A DNA stretch of 16,104 nucleotides from an uncultured Roseateles sp. GTDB taxonomy: Bacteria > Pseudomonadota > Gammaproteobacteria > Burkholderiales > Burkholderiaceae. Both the position numbers and the translations under genes were made by a program. Below the pieces are notes generated by a model. It worked only from the letters and a program-made list of their open reading frames with translations. It was not told the DNA's origin and ran no database searches. Positions within the stretch are counted from its first letter, which is position 1, and every line of letters begins with the position of its first letter. Positions 8,701 to 14,614 of this stretch are shown piece after piece. The stretch spans positions 1 through 16,104 of the forward strand of contig CAMPJJ010000114.1 of the NCBI GenBank assembly GCA_946886855.1, in the 5' to 3' direction.

Positions 8701-9378
8701 CTCGTGCGTCTCGTCCGCCCCGACGGTGCGGGCCGCCAGGTCGCGCAGCACGCGCAGGCGGCGCTCGCCGATCACGCGGTCCGTGACCTCGGTGACCACG
8801 CACAGCATGCCGTGCACGCGCAGCTCGTCGTCGTAGGCCGGGCTGTAGGAGAAGGTGTGATACGTCTCCTCGGAGAAGCCGCTGCGCTCCAGGAACAGCA
8901 GCAGGCCTTCGTCCCAGGTCGCCTCGGCGGTCGTCTGCACATGGCGGATGCGGCTGTACGCGGCGTCCCAGACCTCCGCCCAGACCTGCGCCGACCGGGC
9001 CCCGAGCGCCCACTCGCGCTTGAGACCCAGCGTCGGCAGGTAGGCGTCGTTGCAGAAGAAGGTCATCTCCGGCCCCCACGCCATCCACATCGCATAGCGC
9101 GAGTCCAGCATCATGCGCACGACCGTCTTGAGCGAGGCCGGCCAGCCGTCCGGCGGGCCGAGCGGCGTGGCCTCCCAGTCGAGCGCGCGCATGCGCCCGC
9201 CCATCTCGCCGCCGCCGTCCAGGAAGTGACGGCGGCGCGGGGCCGCGGCGGGCGCCGGGAGCGCCGGGAGCGCCGGGAGCGCCGGGAGCGTCGGGAGCGT
9301 CGTGTCGGCGGACGCCCCGACGCGCGGCTCGGGGGACGGGGGCGGCAGGCTCGGGGAGCCGGCGGGCGAGGCATGCAT
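5788..9378 (-). CDS. Soluble hybrid histidine kinase with two kinase modules
   Basis: The protein has 1196 residues and no obvious membrane segment, so it is probably a cytoplasmic sensor. Domain order by eye: Pro/Ala/Leu-rich N-terminus (1-50), PAS-like domain (about 60-205), GAF-like domain (about 215-380), HisKA with phosphoacceptor H407 in FFSNISHEFRTPLT, HATPase_c with N-box NLLSNAFKF (520-528), G1 DTGVGIP and G2 GSGIGLA, receiver domain (about 694-810) with D699/D700, phosphoacceptor D742 and K794, a second PAS (about 828-950), a second HisKA with H971 in LAMLAHELRNPIAPI, and a second HATPase_c with N-box NMLTNAAKYT, G1 DNGIGVP and G2 GGLGIGL. Both kinase modules look intact. The start ATG 9378 has AGGA about 11 bases upstream; Met59 is an alternative. 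It stands alone, convergent with ligD and divergent from paeA, with no response regulator nearby. Signal and target are unknown. Confidence 0.93.
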   Translation of the reverse strand: MHASPAGSPSLPPPSPEPRVGASADTTLPTLPALPALPALPAPAAAPRRRHFLDGGGEMGGRMRALDWEATPLGPPDGWPASLKTVVRMMLDSRYAMWMAWGPEMTFFCNDAYLPTLGLKREWALGARSAQVWAEVWDAAYSRIRHVQTTAEATWDEGLLLFLERSGFSEETYHTFSYSPAYDDELRVHGMLCVVTEVTDRVIGERRLRVLRDLAARTVGADETHECARRVCGVVSDYPLDLPFSAIYLTDPGGQSARRICFSLPPVPRAPSGAAEVASPFPEALSLADPPDGWPLRDLVAGGAARDLPDMPALGVSLTLPPWPETLSRAVLLPLRSTGKDLAGFLVLGVSPRRPLDEDYRDFLNLVAGQVSAALADASAYEAERRRAESLAELDRVKTTFFSNISHEFRTPLTLMLGPLEECVTAPDLDGPMRDRLALVLRNAMRLQRLVNTLLDFSRIEAGRSQARYQATDLATLTRDLASTFRSAMERAGLAFEVDCAPLAAHAYVDREMWEKIVLNLLSNAFKFTMRGQVTVRLRESGGDPRLAVLEVADTGVGIPADELPKVFERFHRVAGAEGRTHEGSGIGLALVQELVRLHGGRIEASSVHGQGTLFRVLLPLGREHLPQDRIERVDPVPTALPASTTGARAYVEEALRWLPAPEPLRAVTPGRAGAGGGAWPAVDQRFAATFGARIVVADDNADMRAYLRDLLSPYYAVELAADGLQALEAARREPPDLLLSDVMMPRLDGLALLTAIRADAKLGGVPVVLLSARAGEEARIEGLDSGADDYMIKPFSSRELLARLGALLELRRLRQSAEAAFRRRTEQFETLLNEAPMGVFLVEHDGTTLRLREANPTARASFGRPAELIGARFDALVERQWGHPLSAQIVSLFLRTLETGDPYHTPEFIQERSDLGVTEAYEWQISRIPLPDGSPGVVCYFREISAHLKARRRLEAADRQKDQFLAMLAHELRNPIAPIRSAGDVLSRIGLPDERSKKMVAIIRRQVETLTRLVDDLLDVSRITQGRVELQLGPVLLSEVIAQAVETAEPLMRERRHHFSVTTVGQPVRVNGDLARLVQCVANMLTNAAKYTDPEGRIELSMSEEPASSGGPGCALIRVSDNGIGVPPALQATMFDLFVQGDRALDRSQGGLGIGLSLVKQLIGMHGGSVSVHSEGAGCGARFELRLPMLATAPA
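9254..9298 (-). repeat. 9-bp tandem repeat near the kinase N-terminus
   Basis: Four perfect copies of GCCGGGAGC are followed by one variant GTCGGGAGC (plus-strand reading). On the coding strand they encode the LPALPALPALPA stretch (about residues 29-42), upstream of the first PAS domain. Length changes would be in frame and fall in a disordered region. Confidence 0.9.
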
Positions 9379-9532
9379 CGGCAGATATTTCCTGGTCGGG
9401 GCCGGAGTGGGTCCAGTCTAGGGGGCCCAAGCAAGCCGCGCACCCGCATCGGCCCAGACCCCCGCCTGGATGAGTCGGTGCCGCGGTGGCTTCTGGCCTG
9501 GACGGGCTACCCGGGCGGCGCGGAGCGCCCGC

Positions 9533-9538
9533 TACACT
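9533..9538 (+). promoter_or_regulatory. Possible -10 element of paeA
   Basis: TACACT lies 27 bases before the paeA start in the 187-base region divergent from the kinase gene. I see no good -35 hexamer at the right distance, so this is a weak call. The rest of this intergenic region shows only a run of eight C residues. Confidence 0.3.
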
Positions 9539-9565
9539 GGCCACCCCCCCATTCCGGAAGCCGCC

Positions 9566-10912
9566 TTGAGTTCCAGTCTGCTGCTCATCTTCCTGCTGAT
9601 CTGCGCCAGCGCGTTCTTCTCGATGGCGGAACTCTCGCTGGCTGCGTCGCGGCGGCTGAAGCTGCGACAGCTGGCGGACGAGGGCGACCACCGCGCCGCG
9701 CAGGTGCTGAAGGTCCAGGAGCACCCCGGCTACTACTTCACCGTCGTGCAGATCGGCGTCAACACGCTGGCGATCCTGGCCGGCGTGGTCGGGGAGGGCG
9801 CGCTGACGCCGCATTTCGAGACGCTGCTGCGGCCGCTCATCGACATCGACACGGCGCAGCGGGCGGCCTTCGCGCTGTCCTTCACCTGCGTCACCATCCT
9901 CTTCGTCGTGCTGGCGGACCTGCTGCCCAAGCGGCTGTCCATGAACGAGCCCGAGCGGGTCGCGATGGCGCTGATCCGGCCGATGCTGTTCCTCACGATC
10001 GTGCTGCGGCCGATCGCCTGGGCGCTGAACCACGTGGCCGACGGCCTGCTGCGCCTGCTCGGCCGGCCGATGAGCCCGGACAACACGATCACCCACGACG
10101 ACATCCTCGCCCTCGCCGCGGCCGGTCAGCGCGCCGGCGTCGTCTCGGCCGCCGACCAGCAGGTGATCGAGAACGTCTTCGAGCTCGACACCCGCACCGT
10201 CGAATCCTCCATGACCTCGCGCGAGCGCGTCGTCTACTTCTCGCTCGACGACGACGAGGCGCTGATCCGCACGCGGATCGCGGACTCGCCGCATTCCACC
10301 TACCTCGTCTGCGCGGGCGAGATCGACCAGGTGGTCGGTTACGTCGACGCGACCGATCTCTTCCAGCGCGTGCTGCGCGGCGAGGTCATCTCGCTGCGCG
10401 CTGAACCGGCGCTGGTCAAGAAGGTGCTGATCGTGCCGGACCGGCTGACGCTGGCCGAGGTGCTGACGCATTTCAGGAACGCGCACGAGGACTTCGCGGT
10501 CATCGTCAACGAGTACTCCCTGGTCGTGGGCGTCATCACGCTGAACGACGTGATGAGCACGGTGATGGGCTCGCTGGTCTCCACCGCCGAGGAGGAGCAG
10601 CAGATCATCCGGCGCGACGACGGCAGCTTCCTGGCCGACGGCATCACACCCATCCCCGACGTGCAGCGCGCGCTGGGGGTGGACGACTTCCCTCACCCCG
10701 GCCAGTACGACACGCTGGCGGGTTTCCTGATGGTGATGCTGCGCCGCATCCCCAAGCGCACCGATGTCTTCGAATGGCACGGCTGGCGCTTCGAGGTCGT
10801 CGACGTGGACAGCCACCGCGTCGACCAGGTCATGATCGCGCGCGTCGGCGGACCGCCGTTGGGGGACGCGCCGGCGCCGGGTGCGGCGGGATCACCGGAC
10901 CTGGCCGACTGA
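9566..10912 (+). CDS. paeA: CNNM/CBS/CorC inner-membrane protein, probable polyamine exporter PaeA (YtfL)
   Basis: The 448-residue product aligns by memory along its whole length with E. coli YtfL/PaeA: SAFFSMAELSLAASRR, HPGYYFTVVQIGVN, ADLLPKR, ITHDDI, VIENVFELDTRTV, DFAVIVNEY, VVGVITLNDVM and MLRRIPKRTD are near-identical blocks. Domains are an N-terminal DUF21/CNNM membrane region with about three to four hydrophobic segments (1-165), a CBS pair (about 210-335) and a C-terminal CorC/HlyC domain (about 350-425). In E. coli the protein exports cadaverine and putrescine and protects stationary-phase cells; the role here is inferred from that orthology. The start is taken as TTG 9566, because GGAAG lies seven bases before it and homologues begin at this point; an upstream in-frame ATG at 9470 would add 32 residues without similarity. 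The 3' end overlaps the convergent lytic transglycosylase gene by 21 bases. Confidence 0.9.
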   Translation: MSSSLLLIFLLICASAFFSMAELSLAASRRLKLRQLADEGDHRAAQVLKVQEHPGYYFTVVQIGVNTLAILAGVVGEGALTPHFETLLRPLIDIDTAQRAAFALSFTCVTILFVVLADLLPKRLSMNEPERVAMALIRPMLFLTIVLRPIAWALNHVADGLLRLLGRPMSPDNTITHDDILALAAAGQRAGVVSAADQQVIENVFELDTRTVESSMTSRERVVYFSLDDDEALIRTRIADSPHSTYLVCAGEIDQVVGYVDATDLFQRVLRGEVISLRAEPALVKKVLIVPDRLTLAEVLTHFRNAHEDFAVIVNEYSLVVGVITLNDVMSTVMGSLVSTAEEEQQIIRRDDGSFLADGITPIPDVQRALGVDDFPHPGQYDTLAGFLMVMLRRIPKRTDVFEWHGWRFEVVDVDSHRVDQVMIARVGGPPLGDAPAPGAAGSPDLAD

Positions 10913-11452
10913 GTCCTGTGTGCCGGGCTCGGCCCGCAGTGCGACGTAGTGCCGAAGCACCTGCCGCGCATAGGCCTGCCGCTTGACCGGATCGCGGGCG
11001 TTGTAGGCGCCCAGCGCGTCGGCGTTGCGGCCCATCGCACGGAAGTTGCCGCCCAGGATCCACGCCCCGACCAGGATGTTGGCGCAGGGCACGTGCAGGT
11101 CGCCGGCCTTGACGCCGTGCCTCTCCAGGACTGGCAGCCACGAGGAGTTGATCTGCATCAGGCCGACGTCGGTCGAGCCGTTGGCATTGCGGTTGAGCGC
11201 CGCCGGATTCAGGCCGGATTCCTGGCGCGCGATGGCTTTCAGCAGCAGCGGCGAAACGCCGTAGCGCTCGCCGGCCAGCAGGAAGCAGCGGTCGAAGCGC
11301 GTGGCATTGGCGTTGGCATTGGCATTGGCATTGGTGTTGGTGTTGGTGTTGGTGTTGGTGTTGGCGGGGGCGGCCCGCGCCGGCGACGGGGCCGCGAGCA
11401 TCCCCGCCGCGAGCGCCAGCGTGAGCGACCGGGTCACGACCGCGCGCTTCAC
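10892..11452 (-). CDS. pilT: PilT-like lytic transglycosylase of a type IVb pilus
   Basis: This is an exported peptidoglycan-cleaving enzyme of the SLT family, named after R64 PilT; it is not the retraction ATPase also called PilT. It has 186 residues, with a signal peptide at 1-27 (MKRAVVTRSLTLALAAGML, likely cut after ARA), a repetitive Asn-Thr then Asn-Ala spacer (31-50), and an SLT domain with catalytic E78 in AIARQESGLNP, GLMQI (97-101) and ALGAYNA (147-152). The family opens the cell wall locally for pilus assembly. The GTG start overlaps the pilR stop by four bases (11449-11452), implying translational coupling and the last position in the operon. It ends 21 bases inside the convergent paeA gene. 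The 20-residue NT/NA spacer is encoded by a hexamer array and is not a normal part of the domain. Confidence 0.83.
   Translation of the reverse strand: MKRAVVTRSLTLALAAGMLAAPSPARAAPANTNTNTNTNTNANANANANATRFDRCFLLAGERYGVSPLLLKAIARQESGLNPAALNRNANGSTDVGLMQINSSWLPVLERHGVKAGDLHVPCANILVGAWILGGNFRAMGRNADALGAYNARDPVKRQAYARQVLRHYVALRAEPGTQDSVGQVR
11301..11366 (-). repeat. Hexamer tandem repeat in pilT
   Basis: Eleven adjacent hexamers occur: an initial GTGGCA, then TTGGCR and TTGGTG units (plus-strand reading). They encode five Asn-Thr and five Asn-Ala dipeptides directly after the signal peptide. The two codon blocks are homogeneous, as expected from recent slippage. Confidence 0.95.
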
Positions 11453-12528
11453 AAGCCGCCCATGTCAGCCTGGAGGCTGCTCTGCGCCTCCATGACCGTG
11501 GCCAGGAAGCCGCCGAGCAGGAACAGCAGCAGCAGCGCGGCGGCGACCAGCAGCAGGCCGTTCAGCCGCGCGGCGGCGTCCGAGATGCCGAGCTGCAGGC
11601 GGTCGATCGAGCCGATGCCGATGCGCACGAACGCGGCGACGGGATCGCGGCGGTCGGCGGCGTCCTCGATGCGCGCCTCCATCGCGGGGTTGAGCACGCC
11701 GGTGGCGAAGGCGCGCCCGAACTGCGCCGACTCGCCGCCGGACAGCCGGGAGAGGATCTGCCGCAGGTGCCAGCGCATCCACGGGGCGCTGAAGCGTCCC
11801 GCCCGTTCCAGCGACGCCCGCAGCGACACGCCGGCCCGCATCAGCGACGACAGCGAGATCACCAGCATCGCCCCGGAGAAATCGCGATAGAGGCTGAACG
11901 GCGGATGCCGGTCCAGCCAACGCCGCGCGCGCCCCTGCCAGCGCGGCAGGGACCACAGGAACAGCCCGCCCCCGGCCAGCACGGCGGCGCCCAGGACCAG
12001 GCCGTGCTGGCGGATCGTCGACGCGACCGCATACAGCGCGCGTCCTGGCGCCGGCCAGCGCTCCGGCGCGATCAGGTCGGCGAGCACGGGCACCGCGTGC
12101 AGCGAGAACAGCACCAGCATCCCTGTCATCGCACCCAGCAGCAGCAGCGGATAGGCCACCGCCTGGCGCACCGCGCGGAACATGCCGTCGACCTTCTCGG
12201 CGGTGCCGGACAGGAACAGCAGGCCCTCGGACAGTCGCTCGTCGCCACCGCCCTGCAGCGCATCGATCATGAGCAGTTCGGTCGGCGGCATGACGCCGTG
12301 CAGCGCGCGCGCCAGCGACCCGCCCATCGCCGCTTGCAGCATCCGGCGGTAGAGCAGTTGATCGCCGCGCGAGCGCCGCCGCGCGCGGGCCTCGAGCTTG
12401 CGCAGGATGGTGTACAGCGGCACGCGGTCCGCCAGCGCCGACGCCAGGTCGTAATAGAAATCGCCGCGCCGGCGGCGCAGGCGCCGGGCCGCCGCGCGCA
12501 GCAGCAGCCAGTCGAGCGGACGGGTCAT
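11449..12528 (-). CDS. pilR: PilR-like (GspF/T2SF family) inner-membrane platform protein
   Basis: This is the inner-membrane platform of the type IVb pilus that couples the ATPase to pilin assembly. It has 359 residues, close to the R64 PilR size. It has the two-repeat T2SF architecture: cytoplasmic helical domain about 20-120 (FYYDLASALADRVPLYTIL, then GGSLARALHGVMPPTE), membrane segments near 124-150 and 176-194, a second cytoplasmic domain about 210-315 (ISLSSLMRAGVSLRASLERA is the family's usual repeat start), and a C-terminal membrane segment about 322-346. The ATG at 12528 overlaps the stop of the preceding small ORF as ATGA, and its own stop overlaps pilT by four bases. No strong ribosome site precedes it, so translation probably depends on coupling. 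It is the only ORF of this operon in which I see no tandem repeat. Confidence 0.87.
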   Translation of the reverse strand: MTRPLDWLLLRAAARRLRRRRGDFYYDLASALADRVPLYTILRKLEARARRRSRGDQLLYRRMLQAAMGGSLARALHGVMPPTELLMIDALQGGGDERLSEGLLFLSGTAEKVDGMFRAVRQAVAYPLLLLGAMTGMLVLFSLHAVPVLADLIAPERWPAPGRALYAVASTIRQHGLVLGAAVLAGGGLFLWSLPRWQGRARRWLDRHPPFSLYRDFSGAMLVISLSSLMRAGVSLRASLERAGRFSAPWMRWHLRQILSRLSGGESAQFGRAFATGVLNPAMEARIEDAADRRDPVAAFVRIGIGSIDRLQLGISDAAARLNGLLLVAAALLLLFLLGGFLATVMEAQSSLQADMGGL

Positions 12529-12695
12529 CGGAGGAGGCCCTGGTCGATGTCTATGTCTATGTCGAAGTCGAAGTCGAAGTCGACGGCGGTGTTGGTGCCT
12601 TTGTCCGTATCTCTGTCGGTGTCTGTGTCTCTGTCGGTGTTGATCTCGGTGTGCATATCGGCGTCGGAAGGGGCTGCGGCTGGTTCAAGCGTCAT
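12525..12695 (-). CDS. Small acidic repeat ORF between pilQ and pilR, function unknown
   Basis: A 56-residue ORF fills the gap between the ATPase and PilR. Its ATG lies inside the end of pilQ (11-base overlap) and its stop overlaps the pilR ATG by four bases (ATGA), so it is positioned exactly like a translationally coupled operon gene. The product alternates aspartate with other residues: NTDRDTDTDRDTDK, then a short spacer, then DFDFDFDIDIDID. Almost the whole gene is made of two hexamer arrays. I recognise no family. It could be a real small acidic, possibly Ca2+-binding protein, or only a repeat-expanded spacer that happens to stay open and carries ribosomes from pilQ to pilR. No ribosome site is visible before its ATG. 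Confidence 0.4.
   Translation of the reverse strand: MTLEPAAAPSDADMHTEINTDRDTDTDRDTDKGTNTAVDFDFDFDIDIDIDQGLLR
12543..12650 (-). repeat. Two hexamer arrays between pilQ and pilR
   Basis: Plus-strand units are GTCGAT/GTCTAT/GTCGAA/GTCGAC (seven units, 12543-12584) and, after an 18-base spacer, eight units of YTCNNT or GTCNNT type (12603-12650). They share the phase of the small ORF and encode Asp-X dipeptides. Unit homogeneity in the first array suggests recent slippage. Confidence 0.92.
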
Positions 12696-14610
12696 CGTCG
12701 GCGAGCGTCTGCGCCAGCAGGGCCGCGCTGCCGAAGGTCCGCTCGAAGTGGAAGGGATCGACCCGCCCGAGGGCGACGTCGTACAGCACATGCCCCCAGG
12801 CGTCCTTGCCGTCCATGTCGGCGTCGGTGAACGGCGCCCGGCGGCGGCGGCGCCAGTGCCGCCGGGCCTCGGCGTCGCGGCCCTGGCGCAGCAGGTCCAG
12901 CAGACGCAGGTCGGGCACGATCACCTCGGCGCCGACCTTGACGCCGGCGGTGCCGTCATGGGCGTCGTCCGCCAGTCCCGCGCGCCCGGGGCCGGGGAGC
13001 AGACCCTCTCCATAGTCGATCCCGGGCCGCCGGCAGTGCGTGCAGCCTTGCGCGCTCGCGCAGTAAATCTTGACCGGATCGAGGCCGAAACCCGCCTGGA
13101 AGGTCTGCAGCGCATCCGCGCCCATGACGGCGGCGGCGGGGCGCTTGCAATGCTCACAGTTGATCGGCATCAGCACCTGGTAGACCAGGGCGGAGAGGAA
13201 CTCCGGATCGCACAGGTCCTCGCGGGCCAGGCCCAGGAGCCGCGACGACAGCCGCCCGACGATGCCCAGCGCGGAGGTCGCATGCACCGTCGAGAGGATC
13301 TTGTGGCCGGTCTGGATGGCGGCCTGCGCCATCGAGGCCGACAGCCCGTCGCGGATCTCGCCGAACAGGCCGACGTCGGGGTCCATCCGCAGGAAGGCCA
13401 GCATCGCGCCATGGAAGGGATCGGCGCCGCCGGCCGCGCCGCGCTGGATGGAGAGGTGACTGACGCCGGGTGTCTCGTACTCGACCGGATCCTCGATGGT
13501 GAAGAGCTTGCGCGAGCCGTCGCGCGCCAGCATCGTCATCAGCGCGTTGAGCGTCGTGGTCTTGCCCGATCCGGTGACCCCGGCGACGAACACGCCGCCC
13601 CAGGCCGAGGCCAGCGCCTCGCGCAAGCGGGCGGCCTGCCACGGGGTGAACCCCAGCGGCTCGAGTGCCGCCGGGCGCGGACGACCGCCGCGAGGCGGAC
13701 CGCGGTCCCCGCTTTCACCGAGGGGGCCCAGGTCATCGAGATCACCGACGTGGCCGCCGCCTTCGCGGTCCTGGACGCCCTGGCCTCCCTCGCCGCCCTG
13801 GCGGTCCTGCCGCTGACCGCGATCGTCCCCGCCCGACGCCCGCAGCAGCCGCACCACGACGTCCATGCCCCCCACGGCGGGATGGCTCTGGTAGCGCAAG
13901 GTCAGCCGCGATCCGGGCAGGTCCAGCGGGATCATCGCGGCCTGCGGCACCGCGCCGTTGAAGGCGACCTCCGAGCGCGAGCGCTCTTCGGCCAGCATGG
14001 TGTAGGCGGCCGAAAGCCCGTCGATGGCGACGCGCGCCGGTTGGCGGGCCAGCACCCGCATGCGGCCGTCCAGCCGCACCCGGGCCAGCGCCACCGCGCC
14101 GCGCACCTCGATGTGCAGGTCGCTCGTGCCCGCCCGGAGGCAACGCTGCACGATGTCGCGGAACCATTCGAGCGGCGAGGAGCCCGCCACCATCGCGTCG
14201 ATGTCGCGGGCCGACTCCGCGTCCCGGCGCTCGTCGGGAGTGGCATCGGCGGGCAATTCCCGGAGGGCGATCGCCGACGGCGTGGCGCGGGCGAGCAGCG
14301 CGGCGAACACCTCCGGCGCCGCGGTCAGGTGGCCGGCGAAGACCAGTCCCTTGGCCTTGCCGGCCTGGACGAGGCGGTACCAGTCGGGGCGATGGACCTC
14401 CTCGATCGTCGACACGACCAGGAATCGACCGCCCGCCAACGCGAGCGCCACCAGCCGGTCCTGCTTGTGACTCGCGACCGGCAGCGCATCGACGTCCGGG
14501 TCGATGAGCAGCGCGTGCGCGGCGCTGGACAGCACACGCTCGAACGGCGGCAGCCGTGCCGGGTCGTCGATGTGGCGGCTCAAGGGGTTCAAGGGGCTGC
14601 AGGGGCTCAA
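12685..14610 (-). CDS. pilQ: PilQ-like type IVb pilus assembly ATPase (GspE/PilB superfamily)
   Basis: This is the hexameric cytoplasmic ATPase powering pilus extension; 'PilQ' follows R64 naming and is not the secretin. It has 641 residues. The N-terminal region (about 145-256) has the GTSDLHIE block. The catalytic domain has Walker A GVTGSGKTT (344-352, K350), Asp box TIEDPVEYE (E373, D374), Walker B region DPDVGLFGEIRD (E418) and His box TGHKILSTVHA (H436, H443). A four-cysteine zinc site is formed by C485, C488, C523 and C526. An unusual insertion of about 55 Gly/Asp/Gln/Arg residues (259-312) separates the N domain from the ATPase core. The start is probably TTG 14610, overlapping the pilP stop as TTGA; two further in-frame TTGs (14592, 14583) lie inside the same 9-bp repeat. 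An Arg-rich stretch (HWRRRRRAPF, 585-594) is near the C-terminus. Confidence 0.9.
   Translation of the reverse strand: MSPCSPLNPLSRHIDDPARLPPFERVLSSAAHALLIDPDVDALPVASHKQDRLVALALAGGRFLVVSTIEEVHRPDWYRLVQAGKAKGLVFAGHLTAAPEVFAALLARATPSAIALRELPADATPDERRDAESARDIDAMVAGSSPLEWFRDIVQRCLRAGTSDLHIEVRGAVALARVRLDGRMRVLARQPARVAIDGLSAAYTMLAEERSRSEVAFNGAVPQAAMIPLDLPGSRLTLRYQSHPAVGGMDVVVRLLRASGGDDRGQRQDRQGGEGGQGVQDREGGGHVGDLDDLGPLGESGDRGPPRGGRPRPAALEPLGFTPWQAARLREALASAWGGVFVAGVTGSGKTTTLNALMTMLARDGSRKLFTIEDPVEYETPGVSHLSIQRGAAGGADPFHGAMLAFLRMDPDVGLFGEIRDGLSASMAQAAIQTGHKILSTVHATSALGIVGRLSSRLLGLAREDLCDPEFLSALVYQVLMPINCEHCKRPAAAVMGADALQTFQAGFGLDPVKIYCASAQGCTHCRRPGIDYGEGLLPGPGRAGLADDAHDGTAGVKVGAEVIVPDLRLLDLLRQGRDAEARRHWRRRRRAPFTDADMDGKDAWGHVLYDVALGRVDPFHFERTFGSAALLAQTLADDDA
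13675..13836 (-). repeat. Low-complexity in-frame insertion in the ATPase gene
   Basis: Imperfect short units encode a Gly/Asp/Gln/Arg-rich stretch (for example DRQGGEGGQGVQDREGGG) at residues 259-312 between the N-terminal and catalytic domains. Related ATPases have only a short linker here. Confidence 0.7.
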
Positions 14611-14614
14611 GGGG
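14579..14614 (-). repeat. 9-bp repeat on the pilP stop/pilQ start junction
   Basis: There are four adjacent nonamers (plus strand): CTCAAGGGG, TTCAAGGGG, CTGCAGGGG, CTCAAGGGG. On the coding strand three of the four contain TTGA. The first supplies the pilP stop and the pilQ TTG start, and the others supply extra in-frame TTG codons. Confidence 0.9.

Noticed and set aside
5857..10404. A 1515-codon open frame on the + strand, antisense to the hybrid kinase
   Set aside because: It is low-complexity Arg/Gln/Ala/His-rich protein with no domains, lies opposite a gene with many intact motifs, and runs on through the kinase start into paeA in another frame. This is the usual shadow of GC-rich codon use.
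12543..12650. Possible CRISPR or iteron-like array
   Set aside because: Units are six bases with no unique spacers, in coding phase; there are no cas or replication genes nearby.
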